Positions 1-6,036 of a stretch of DNA of 13,650 bases are shown here, in pieces. Under the pieces are notes generated by a model. The model saw nothing but the letters and a program-made list of their open reading frames with translations, had not been told where the DNA came from and did no database searches. The position numbers and the translations under genes are program-made. Source of the stretch: JACZQZ01 sp046756945 (GTDB lineage Bacteria > Pseudomonadota > Alphaproteobacteria > Rhodospirillales > 2-02-FULL-58-16); the NCBI GenBank assembly GCA_046756945.1, contig JBHHXI010000083.1:1-13650 (forward strand), written 5' to 3'. Numbering within the stretch: the first letter of the stretch is position 1; the number at the start of each line of letters is the position of its first letter.

Positions 1-316
1 GGGCCGGCGAACGCCTCTTGGCGGTCTTCTTGATGGTCCGCTTCTTGGCGGTCTTCTTGACGGTCCGCTTCTTAGCGACCTTCTTGACGGTCCGCTTCTT
101 AGCGACCTTCTTGATGGTCCGCTTCTTAGCGACCTTCTTGACGGTCCGCTTCTTGGCCGTCTTCTTGACCACCCTCTTCTTCATGGACTTGGTCTTCGGC
201 CGTGCGGTTTTCCGGCGGGCACTGGAGGCCCGGCGGCTCGCCGCTGAAGTCCGGCGTTTGACGGACGTCCGGCGCTTGGTCGGGGACTTCCTGACCTTGG
301 CCTTGGTTGCAGGCAT
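1..316 (-). CDS. Histone H1-like lysine-rich protein, 5' part (runs off left edge)
   Basis: This minus-strand frame opens with ATG at 316-314 and stays open to the window edge, giving about 105 residues. It begins MPATKAKVRKSPTKRRTS and is almost entirely Lys, Arg, Ala, Thr, Val and Ser, with no hydrophobic core. From about residue 48 it becomes tandem 9-residue units of the type KKRTVKKVA. A strong ribosome site, AAAGGAG at 329-323, lies six bases before the ATG and fixes the start. Bacterial proteins of this composition (H1-like, AlgP-like C-terminal tails) bind DNA through charge and help organise the nucleoid; that role is inferred from composition only. The C-terminus lies outside the window, so the full length and any further domain are unknown. 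The dense K/R content and repeated codons make homology calls unreliable. The plus-strand reading frame over the same bases is a low-complexity shadow. Confidence 0.8.
   Translation of the reverse strand, partial: MPATKAKVRKSPTKRRTSVKRRTSAASRRASSARRKTARPKTKSMKKRVVKKTAKKRTVKKVAKKRTIKKVAKKRTVKKVAKKRTVKKTAKKRTIKKTAKRRSPA
14..175 (-). repeat. Six tandem 27-bp units inside the H1-like gene
   Basis: Units start at 14, 41, 68, 95, 122 and 149, each 27 bp. The middle four differ from one another by only a few bases (for example ggcggt versus agcgac, and gacgg versus gatgg). The outer two are more diverged. Each unit encodes nine residues (KK-R-T-V/I-KK-V/T-A on the minus strand), so gain or loss of a unit keeps the frame. 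The repeats may vary in copy number between strains by slippage. Confidence 0.9.
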
Positions 317-444
317 GATGCTCTCCTTTAGCGTTCGTCGATACGGCAGTGCATTGTCGGTATCGTTATGTGGTGACTCAAAACTATGTATTAATCACCA
401 ACGGAAAAGTCACCCACCCCGAAGGTTTTCGGAAAACAGAGAAA

Positions 445-468
445 GTCCGTGCCATGCACAGCACGGAC
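445..468 (-). promoter_or_regulatory. Perfect 8-bp inverted repeat in the probable leader of the H1-like gene
   Basis: GTCCGTGC (445-452) and GCACGGAC (461-468) are exact reverse complements separated by eight bases. On the minus strand the hairpin is followed by a T-rich run (TTTCTCTGTTTT), so it resembles a weak intrinsic terminator or attenuator. It lies between the proposed promoter (496-524) and the start codon at 316, so it would sit in the transcribed leader. Function is inferred; only the repeat itself is seen. Confidence 0.4.
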
Positions 469-495
469 CGTAATTTGGGGGGGGATACTGTGAGC

Positions 496-524
496 TATAT
501 CTTTTATTTTCTCTTAACGGTCAA
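496..524 (-). promoter_or_regulatory. Candidate sigma-70 promoter for the H1-like gene
   Basis: Read on the minus strand there is TTGACC (524-519), a 17-bp spacer and GATATA (501-496). The -35 box matches five of six consensus bases; the -10 box is weaker. It lies in the only strongly AT-rich stretch of the window (about 490-570), which stands out against GC-rich surroundings and could also attract nucleoid proteins. Transcription would begin near 489 and leave a leader of about 170 nt before the ATG at 316. Confidence 0.45.
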
Positions 525-909
525 TATTTTTTTGTTTACATATATTTACCTAAAATTAACCATTAAATTCGCGGCCCATCCGCGGCCCGCCGAGCCTCCC
601 TCCACGGCCCCCAACTTGCCGGCTAACTCCTTCTATAACCAACGCTATTCGCCGACGGCCCGGAGCATTTCCCGGGTCATTTCGAGGAAACTCCCGGGGC
701 CGCCGTGCCGATGACGGCGGCGCCCCGCGGCGCCCCGACTCGCCCGCGAAAGCCCGCATATCCGGCGGCGTTGACAGATTTTCCGGTGAGATTCACGCCG
801 CGTGCGGCACGTTGCCGTCGGCGGGAATCAATACTTCGAATATACTGAGGTCCGCCCGGATCGTTACTGGATCACTCCCCCGGCGCGGCGTCGGAACGGG
901 ACCGGCGTC
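525..909. other. Intergenic region with GC-rich inverted repeat at 695-727
   Basis: No convincing gene is visible between the H1-like promoter and the end of cysS. The left part continues the AT-rich island to about 570. At 695-706 and 714-727 there are complementary arms of 12 bp with a two-base bulge and a seven-base loop. GGCGCC also occurs twice at 719-724 and 729-734. On the minus strand this hairpin lies about 180 bases past the cysS stop and lacks a T-run, so it may be a transcript-end or stabilising structure. A TTGACA at 771-776 has no acceptable -10 partner. Confidence 0.5.
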
Positions 910-2292
910 TCACGCCCGCCGCCAGGTGGTGCCGTCGGGTCCGTCCTCCAACACGATTCCCCGGCCCGCCAGGTCGTCGCGGATGCGGTCGCCTTCGGCG
1001 AAGTCCCTGGCCTTGCGGGCCCTGGCGCGTTCGGCGATGAGGGCCTCGATTTCCGTATCCCCGAGGGTCGGCGCCGCCGGCGCCCGCCATTTGCGCCAGG
1101 CCTCCGGGTCCTGCTGCAGTATCCCCAACAACGCCCCGCCGGCGCGCAACGACGCGGCAAGGGCAATGCGCTCGGAAACCTTCCCGGTGCTGTTGATCGA
1201 CGTCGCCACCTCGTGCAGCCGGGTAATCGCCTGCGGCGTATTCAGGTCATCGAGCAGGGCCGCGACCATCGGCTCGGGCGGCTCGGCGCTTTCGGCGCTG
1301 ACCAGAGGATAGTCGTCTCTCAGCGCCCCATAGAACCGGTCCAGTGTCTCCCGGGCCTGTTCCAGCCCCTTCGCCGTCCAGTTCAGGGGCTGGCGGTAGT
1401 GGGCCGACAGCAGGGCCAGCCGGATGGCCTCTCCCGGATGATCCTTCAGAATGTCCCTGACGGTGATGATGTTGCCCAGGGACTTGGACATCTTTTCGCC
1501 TTCCACCATCACATAGCCGTTGTGCATCCAGACGCGCACGAATTCCCTGCCCCCGTGCGCACACGTGCTCTGCGCGATCTCGTTCTCGTGGTGGGGGAAG
1601 ATCAGGTCGTGGCCGCCGCCGTGGATGTCGAAGGTCTCGCCCAGGTACTGCTTGCTCATGGCCGAGCACTCCAGGTGCCAGCCCGGCCGCCCGCGGCCCC
1701 ACGGCGAGTCCCAGCCGGGCAGGTCCGGCGCCGACGGCTTCCACAGGACGAAATCCGCCGGATCCCTTTTATAGGGCGCCACCTCCACCCGGGCGCCGGC
1801 GATGATCTCGTCCAGTTTGTGCCGCGACAGCTTCCCGTAGCCCGCCCACGAGGCAACGCTGAACAACACGTGGCCCTCGGCCTCATAGGCGTTGCCCGCC
1901 GCGATCAGGGCTTCGATCATGGCGATCATCTGGGGGATGTGGTCGGTGGCCCGGGGCTCGACGTCGGGCTCCAGCGTGGCCAGGGCCTTCATGTCCTCGT
2001 GGAAGGCCTTCGTCGTCCGCTCGGTGATGGCGTGGATGCTCTCGCCGCTCTCGCTGGCGGCGGCGTTGATCTTGTCGTCCACGTCGGTGATGTTGCGCAC
2101 GTAGGTGACCTTGGGATAGAGGCGCTTCAACAGCCTGTACAGCACGTCGAAGACGACGACCGGACGGGCGTTGCCGATGTGGGCGAAGTCGTACACCGTG
2201 GGGCCGCACACATACATGCCGACGGCGCCTTGCCTCAGCGGCTCGAACCGGACTTTCCCGCGGGTCAGGGTGTTATGCAGATGGAGCGGCAC
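910..2292 (-). CDS. cysS: Cysteine--tRNA ligase (CysRS)
   Basis: Class I aminoacyl-tRNA synthetase that joins cysteine to tRNA-Cys in the cytoplasm using ATP. The protein is 460 aa, against 461 in E. coli. The HIGH-type motif is HIGN at residues 38-41, after MYVCGPTVYDFA, and KMSKS is at 267-271. The four expected zinc ligands are present as C29, C209, H234 and E238, in the same spacing as the E. coli enzyme. The frame could extend 67 codons upstream, but that extension is low-complexity Arg/Pro/Ser and overlaps nadE. I chose the GTG at 2292, which gives VPLHLHNTLTRGK, the normal family N-terminus, and has AGGA about eight bases upstream. It lies 37 bases after nadE on the same strand, so the two are probably co-transcribed. 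Nothing is missing from the catalytic core. Confidence 0.97.
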   Translation of the reverse strand: MPLHLHNTLTRGKVRFEPLRQGAVGMYVCGPTVYDFAHIGNARPVVVFDVLYRLLKRLYPKVTYVRNITDVDDKINAAASESGESIHAITERTTKAFHEDMKALATLEPDVEPRATDHIPQMIAMIEALIAAGNAYEAEGHVLFSVASWAGYGKLSRHKLDEIIAGARVEVAPYKRDPADFVLWKPSAPDLPGWDSPWGRGRPGWHLECSAMSKQYLGETFDIHGGGHDLIFPHHENEIAQSTCAHGGREFVRVWMHNGYVMVEGEKMSKSLGNIITVRDILKDHPGEAIRLALLSAHYRQPLNWTAKGLEQARETLDRFYGALRDDYPLVSAESAEPPEPMVAALLDDLNTPQAITRLHEVATSINSTGKVSERIALAASLRAGGALLGILQQDPEAWRKWRAPAAPTLGDTEIEALIAERARARKARDFAEGDRIRDDLAGRGIVLEDGPDGTTWRRA

Positions 2293-2329
2293 GGATTTTC
2301 CTAGCCTGGTGCGACGGATGCGGCGGGGG

Positions 2330-3994
2330 TCATGCCGGGTCCGTGAATCGGTTGGTGATCGGGTAGCGGCGGTCGCGGCCGAAGGCGCGGCTGGTGATCT
2401 TGACTCCCGGCGGCGCCTGACGGCGTTTGTATTCGGCACGGTCAAGCATGGTCCAGATGGTGCGCACGACCTCGGCGTCGTGGCCCCGGGCAACGATGTC
2501 GCCGAGGGCCATCTCCTCTTCGATCAGGCACCTGAGAATGGCGTCGAGCTGTTCATACGGCGGCAGGGTGTCCTGATCGGTCTGGTCGGGCTTGAGCTCG
2601 GCCGACGGCGGCTTGAGCAGGATGCGCTCGGGCATGACCCGGCCGGCGGGGCCGGGGAAGTCCCCGGGCCGGTGCTGGTTGCGCCAGCGCGCCAGCGCGT
2701 ACACCGTCGTCTTGTATATGTCCTTGAGCACCGAATAGCCGCCGCACATGTCGCCATACAGCGTCGCGTAGCCGACCGACATCTCCGACTTGTTGCCGGT
2801 CGACAGCACCATGGAACCGAACTTGTTCGACAAGGCCATCAGGGTGACCCCGCGCGCCCGGGCCTGGATATTTTCCTCCGTCGCGTCGGCGGGATGGCGG
2901 ACGAAGGCCTCGCGCAGCATGCCGTCGAAGGCCGCCATCGCCGGATCGATGGGGATGGTGTCCAGGCGGACGCCCAGCAGGCGCGCCGTTTCCGCCGCGT
3001 CCTCCCTGCTCTCGGCCGAGGTATAGGGCGACGGCATCATCACGCAGTGGACCCTTTCCGCGCCGAGGGCGTCCGCCGCCACGGCGGCGCTCAGCGCGCT
3101 GTCGATACCGCCCGAGAGCCCGACCAGGACGCCGGGAAAATCGTTCTTGTCCACATAATCGTGGAGCCCGGTGGCGAGCGCCCGGTAAATGGCTTCCAGC
3201 CCCTCGGCGGGTTTGGCGATGGCGCCGTCGTCGCAGGCCCAGGAGTCGTTCGCGTCCCGGCGCCAGCGGGTGAGCAGCACCTGAGTCTGCCACGACGCGG
3301 CCTGGGCGCGAAGGTCGCCACCGGCGCCGAGAACGAACGAGGCGCCGTCGAAAACCAGCTCGTCCTGCCCGCCGACAAGATTGACGTACATCAGCGACAG
3401 GCCGGACTCCATGGTGCGGGCCGCGGCCAGGTTGAGCCGCGCGTCCGGCTTGTCGGCCTCGAACGGAGAGCCGTTGAGCACGACCAGCATGTGCGCCCCG
3501 CATTCATCCAGGCATTCGGTGACGTCCGGGGACCACATGTCCTCGCAGATCATGATGCCGAGCAGCGCGCCGCGGAACGATACCGGTCCGGGCGCGGGCC
3601 CGGCGGCGAAGACGCGCTTTTCGTCGAACACCCCGTAGTTGGGCAGTTCGTGCTTCAGGCGCACGGCGGCGATGGAGCCGCCGTCAAGCAGCAGGGCCGC
3701 GTTGTACAGCTTGCCGTCGTCGCGCCAGGGCGTCCCGACGAGCAGCGCCGGCCCGCCGTCGGCGGTGTCCCCGGCAAGGACGGAGACGCCGGCCTCGATG
3801 CGGTCCTGGAACGCGGCCTTGAGCACCAGGTCCTCGGGCGGATACCCGGCGACCACCAGTTCCCCGCAGATCACCAGGTCGGCGCGCGAGCCCGCGGCCT
3901 CGGCGCGGGCGGCGCGGATGCATGTGATATTGCCGTCGATGTCGCCGACGGTCGGGTTGATTTGCGCCAGTGCTATGGCCAGGGTGTCGGTCAT
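2330..3994 (-). CDS. nadE: Glutamine-dependent NAD+ synthase
   Basis: Converts nicotinic acid adenine dinucleotide to NAD+ with ATP, using ammonia released from glutamine. The protein is 554 aa, the two-domain size. The N-terminal nitrilase-type glutaminase domain (about 1-260) has the Glu-Lys-Cys triad as E45 (ICGELV), K114 (RLKHELPN) and C150 (MICEDMW). The C-terminal synthetase domain has the ATP P-loop SGGIDS at 294-299, followed by GNKSEMSVGYATLYGDMCGG. I chose the ATG at 3994, giving MTDTLAIALAQINPTVGDI, the typical family start. A GTG ten codons upstream at 4024 lies only about seven bases after the predicted transcription start. No strong ribosome site precedes either codon. cysS follows 37 bases downstream. 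Having its own glutaminase domain means it can use glutamine rather than free ammonia. Confidence 0.96.
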   Translation of the reverse strand: MTDTLAIALAQINPTVGDIDGNITCIRAARAEAAGSRADLVICGELVVAGYPPEDLVLKAAFQDRIEAGVSVLAGDTADGGPALLVGTPWRDDGKLYNAALLLDGGSIAAVRLKHELPNYGVFDEKRVFAAGPAPGPVSFRGALLGIMICEDMWSPDVTECLDECGAHMLVVLNGSPFEADKPDARLNLAAARTMESGLSLMYVNLVGGQDELVFDGASFVLGAGGDLRAQAASWQTQVLLTRWRRDANDSWACDDGAIAKPAEGLEAIYRALATGLHDYVDKNDFPGVLVGLSGGIDSALSAAVAADALGAERVHCVMMPSPYTSAESREDAAETARLLGVRLDTIPIDPAMAAFDGMLREAFVRHPADATEENIQARARGVTLMALSNKFGSMVLSTGNKSEMSVGYATLYGDMCGGYSVLKDIYKTTVYALARWRNQHRPGDFPGPAGRVMPERILLKPPSAELKPDQTDQDTLPPYEQLDAILRCLIEEEMALGDIVARGHDAEVVRTIWTMLDRAEYKRRQAPPGVKITSRAFGRDRRYPITNRFTDPA

Positions 3995-4037
3995 CTTTAG
4001 CGGGATCGGGCGGGTGTTATCCACATCGCGGCAGCTT

Positions 4038-4066
4038 ATGATAGAGGGTACTGGCAGGATGCTAAA
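4038..4066 (-). promoter_or_regulatory. Candidate promoter for nadE-cysS
   Basis: On the minus strand, TTTAGC (4066-4061), a 17-bp spacer and TATCAT (4043-4038). The -10 box matches five of six consensus bases and the -35 three of six. Start of transcription would be near 4031, about 36 bases before the nadE ATG, which supports that start over the GTG at 4024. Confidence 0.45.
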
Positions 4067-4256
4067 GACCTGTCATATGCCGCGACGGGAGCGCGGCCGG
4101 CCCGGTCGCCGGGCACGACGCCCGGGGATCCCGCCCTGTCCGAATTCGCCCGCGTCGGACGCGTATCCCTTGCGGGCGATGCCGGGATGGACCAGACTTC
4201 CGCTGCGCTCCTTGGTATAAGCGCACGGCGGGGCGCGCTCACCCCCTGGACCAGAC
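4067..4256. other. Divergent nadE/unknown-gene intergenic region
   Basis: GC-rich and without a credible gene. Visible elements are a 6-bp inverted repeat CCGGGC-N5-GCCCGG at 4109-4125, an extended -10 element TGGTATAAG at 4213-4221 facing the plus-strand gene, and a 10-bp direct repeat TGGACCAGAC at 4188-4197 and 4247-4256. The second copy of the repeat ends immediately before the ATG of the plus-strand gene. Confidence 0.5.
4213..4221 (+). promoter_or_regulatory. Extended -10 promoter element for the 304-aa protein gene
   Basis: TGGTATAAG matches the extended -10 form TGnTATAAT at all but the last base. There is no good -35 box 16-18 bases upstream, as is usual for extended -10 promoters. 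Transcription would start near 4228, about 29 bases before the ATG at 4257. Confidence 0.4.
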
Positions 4257-5171
4257 ATGACCAAGGGCACACGACCAGCCACCGAAGACACCGGGACCGG
4301 CGCGTCGTCCGCTCCACCGCGGCGGCCCGCACGGGCCCTCGTGTCGGGCGAGGCGGAAAAGCCCGGTACCGCCGCCCCGACCCCGGCCGGCCACGGCCAT
4401 GCCCTTGCACAAACGGTGGTCGGGTCCTTCGTCGAGCGCCTGAAGGCGGAAGCCAAGCGCAAGGGGGGTACGCTGACGATGGAGGACCTGGAGGCCCTGA
4501 ACCGGGAGTTCCAAGAAAAGACGAAAGCGCTTCAGGCACTGTTCGAGCAGTCGTTCGAGGAATACGTCCGCTCCCAGGGGGGGCAGCCGCGGGGCCACGC
4601 GCGCCACGATCCCTTCGGGCGATTGATGGTGCACCGGATTTCTCACCTGTTCGCGGAAGGCCAGGCGCTGCCGGAAGAAGACGACGGCGCCGTGTCCAGG
4701 CGTATCCTGCCGGGCTTTTTCATGGCCCTGGACATGATGCTGGGCGCCGATGTGGTGGCCGGCTACCGGGATACCTGCGCCCGCATCGCGGAACGCGTGC
4801 GCGACGGGCGCGACGACGACGGCTCCTGGGACGAGGTGCTGGCGGACACGGAGGCCAACGCCGTGGTCCTGGACGCCCAGGTCGCCATCGCCCTCCACTT
4901 CCATGACCTGGAGAAACGCAGCGCCTGGATGGTGGACCTGGTCAACAGCCACCTGAGCCGGCCCGACGACGCCCCCGGCGAGGACGGGGACGCCGCCGAC
5001 TGGCAGTTCACGGAAGGAGCCTGCCGGCGGGTCCTCGAGGCGCTGCTGTCGGACCTGAAACAGGCGCTGTCCGACGAGGCGGGACGGCGGACGCTCGGCC
5101 AGGCCCATGGCGCGGAAGCGTGCGCCGCCCTTGACGAGGTCATGAAACAGTTGGGCGCCGGGGAAGGCTGA
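4257..5171 (+). CDS. Hypothetical protein, helical, unrecognised family (304 aa)
   Basis: I do not recognise this protein. Residues 1-50 are low-complexity (Thr, Pro, Ala, Arg) and probably disordered. Residues about 55-105 form a charged, heptad-like helical stretch (FVERLKAEAKRK, then MEDLEALNREFQEKTKALQALFEQSFEEYV) that could be a coiled coil. Residues about 118-235 look like a globular helical domain with several His and Asp residues (HRISHLF, FFMALDMMLGAD, IALHFHDLEKR). An acidic linker (about 236-249) leads to a last helical part. There is no signal peptide or membrane segment, so it is probably cytoplasmic. It is the only plus-strand gene between two minus-strand operons and has its own candidate promoter. 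The ribosome site before the ATG is poor; V29 (GTG) or M75, which has GGGGGG upstream, are alternative starts. Codon pattern is GC-rich like the neighbours, which supports real coding. Confidence 0.75.
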   Translation: MTKGTRPATEDTGTGASSAPPRRPARALVSGEAEKPGTAAPTPAGHGHALAQTVVGSFVERLKAEAKRKGGTLTMEDLEALNREFQEKTKALQALFEQSFEEYVRSQGGQPRGHARHDPFGRLMVHRISHLFAEGQALPEEDDGAVSRRILPGFFMALDMMLGADVVAGYRDTCARIAERVRDGRDDDGSWDEVLADTEANAVVLDAQVAIALHFHDLEKRSAWMVDLVNSHLSRPDDAPGEDGDAADWQFTEGACRRVLEALLSDLKQALSDEAGRRTLGQAHGAEACAALDEVMKQLGAGEG

Positions 5172-5196
5172 GCGCCGCGGGGTTTTCCGCCGCCTT

Positions 5197-5310
5197 TCAC
5201 GGCTTCTTCTTGTTCCTGCGGTCCTTCTTCAGGAACGTGAGCAGGAATTCGCGCCCCACCTTGACCGACGGGACGCCCCCGCAGGCGATGATGCCGGCGG
5301 TGGCCGGGCC
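5197..5310 (-). pseudogene. Decayed duplicate of the 3' end of pncB
   Basis: Translated on the minus strand, 5304-5197 reads ATAGIIACGGVPSVKVGREF then LLTFLKKDRRNKKKP and a TGA stop. The C-terminus of the intact nicotinate phosphoribosyltransferase at 6037 reads ATADIIAYGGDPSVKVGREF then LLKFLKDKKDKK. Bases 5227-5304 match 6058-6135 at 73 of 78 positions. Four of the five differences change the amino acid, which suggests the copy is no longer under selection. Upstream of 5304 the match drops out, apart from a CGGGCC after an apparent 8-base deletion. The catalytic part of the gene is absent. The frame could nominally start at an ATG at 5343, inside the toxin gene, but nothing supports its translation. 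It lies just past the stop of the toxin gene. Confidence 0.88.
5227..5304 (-). repeat. Direct repeat, copy 1 (remnant side of the TA cassette)
   Basis: This is a 78-bp segment, 93.6 percent identical by manual count to 6058-6135 and in the same orientation. Together the copies flank the toxin-antitoxin operon. This copy lies in the decayed pncB 3' end. Confidence 0.9.
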
Positions 5311-5323
5311 GGGCGGGACCGGT

Positions 5324-5587
5324 TCAGATCCCCCTGTACACATCCTTGCGGTGACCCAGTTTCACGGCCAGGACGACCAGTTCATGGTGTTCGATTGCAT
5401 AGAGTATCCGGTAGTCGCCGACCCGGATACGGTAGAAATCCTCCGTTCCCGAAAGGCGCTTCGCGCCCCGCGGACGGGGGTTCCCGGCCAGCGAGTCAAT
5501 GCGTGGCGCGAGGCGCTTTCCGACGCCGGCCGGCAGGTCCAGGAACTGGCGTCTCGCCCTCCGCGAAAAGACGATCCGGTAAGCCAA
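5324..5587 (-). CDS. RelE/ParE-family toxin of a type II toxin-antitoxin pair
   Basis: Small basic protein of 87 aa, the usual size for RelE-like mRNA interferases. The N-terminus MAYRIVFSRRARRQFLDLP and the C-terminal block FYRIRVGDYRILYAIEHHEL then VVLAVKLGHRKDVYR are diagnostic of the RelE/ParE superfamily. Basic and aromatic residues at the expected places (R53, R55, R60, R80, Y84) resemble those used by RelE for ribosome-dependent mRNA cleavage. This favours a RelE-type nuclease over a gyrase poison, but the assignment is inferred. The start is TTG at 5587, nine bases after the antitoxin stop, with AGGG a short distance upstream. The gene is downstream of and co-transcribed with its antitoxin, which should neutralise it by direct binding. 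It appears intact. A decayed pncB 3' end lies immediately beyond its stop. Confidence 0.9.
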   Translation of the reverse strand: MAYRIVFSRRARRQFLDLPAGVGKRLAPRIDSLAGNPRPRGAKRLSGTEDFYRIRVGDYRILYAIEHHELVVLAVKLGHRKDVYRGI

Positions 5588-5596
5588 GCCGAGACC

Positions 5597-5851
5597 CTAT
5601 AGGCCGATTTCAGCCTTGATCTCTTCCCAGGAAACGGTTCCGTCATCCCGCACTTCCGCCAGGGCCGCCCGCGCCTCGTCCAGATCGATGCGGTCTTCCA
5701 GGCGCTCGAGTAGTTCCACATCCTCCAGGGGAACCACCGCCGCCAGCGCCTTGCCCCGGCGCGTCAGCACCACCCGCTCCTTGCCGTATGCGGCGCGATT
5801 GACCAGGTCCGAGAATTCGTCCCGGGCTTTCACCGTGGGTATCCGGGCCAT
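5597..5851 (-). CDS. Phd/YefM-family antitoxin
   Basis: An 84-aa protein. Residues 1-55 (MARIPTVKARDEFSDLVNRA, then GKERVVLTRRGKALAAVVPLED) match the Phd/YefM DNA-binding fold. The acidic tail (about 45-84; LLERLEDRIDLDEARAALAEV, EEIKAEIGL) is the part expected to wrap and inhibit the toxin. The ATG at 5851 has AAAGGA (5864-5859) about seven bases upstream. The toxin gene follows after nine bases, the standard antitoxin-first order. Proteins of this family, alone or with toxin, repress their own promoter. A palindrome overlaps the -10 box here (5871-5885), consistent with that. The module could act as a stabilisation or stress system; which of these applies cannot be read from sequence. Confidence 0.92.
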   Translation of the reverse strand: MARIPTVKARDEFSDLVNRAAYGKERVVLTRRGKALAAVVPLEDVELLERLEDRIDLDEARAALAEVRDDGTVSWEEIKAEIGL

Positions 5852-5870
5852 GGAACCGTCCTTTCTGTTT

Positions 5871-5885
5871 CGTACGTAATGTACG
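5871..5885. promoter_or_regulatory. Probable operator of the antitoxin: CGTAC-N5-GTACG
   Basis: A perfect 5-bp inverted repeat with a five-base spacer covers the -10 box of the toxin-antitoxin promoter. The GTAC cores resemble the TGTACA-type sites known for YefM-class antitoxins. Its position predicts autorepression by blocking RNA polymerase. Confidence 0.6.
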
Positions 5886-5906
5886 TTTCGTTCATTACCG
5901 CGTCAA
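5878..5906 (-). promoter_or_regulatory. Sigma-70 promoter of the toxin-antitoxin operon
   Basis: On the minus strand, TTGACG (5906-5901), exactly 17 bp, then TACATT (5883-5878). These match consensus at five and four of six bases. Transcription would start about 20 bases before the antitoxin ATG, near the end of the operator. Confidence 0.65.
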
Positions 5907-6036
5907 GCGGAGAGTGCCCGGTCCCATGGCACCTCATGATCGTTCGACGCCAGCCTGAACCATGCTTGACGCGACGCCCTATTCGTCCTTGATCCGCGCG
6001 CGGTCGCCAATGACAGGCCGGCCCCCTGACCACTCT

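Noticed and set aside
18..473. Plus-strand frame with VRFLATFLT repeats opposite the H1-like gene
   Set aside because: It is the antisense of the 27-bp lysine repeats. The minus-strand frame has a strong ribosome site and a sensible H1-like composition.
490..714. Possible GTG-started 74-aa plus-strand protein with one membrane-like segment (SYIFYFLLTVNIFLFTYIYL)
   Set aside because: The hydrophobic stretch is simply AT-rich promoter DNA read in frame. The rest is Pro/Arg/Ser-rich noise, and the start overlaps the minus-strand promoter. The upstream G-run is not a convincing ribosome site.
771..776. Perfect TTGACA on the plus strand
   Set aside because: No -10 box at 16-18 bases, and no plus-strand gene follows.
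802..2304. Long plus-strand frame of 500 codons opposite cysS, with similar ones opposite nadE, pncB, aroG, gor and gabD
   Set aside because: GC-rich genes produce long antisense frames. These show biased Arg/Gly/His/Pro composition and no family motif, while the minus frames are full known enzymes.
4036..4539. Minus-strand frame of 167 codons over the intergenic region and the start of the 304-aa gene
   Set aside because: Arg/Pro-rich, with no recognisable motif or ribosome site, and it overlaps the better plus-strand frame.
5210..5602. Plus-strand frame of 130 codons across the pncB remnant and toxin gene
   Set aside because: Antisense to an intact RelE-type toxin and to a clear pncB remnant; no motif of its own.
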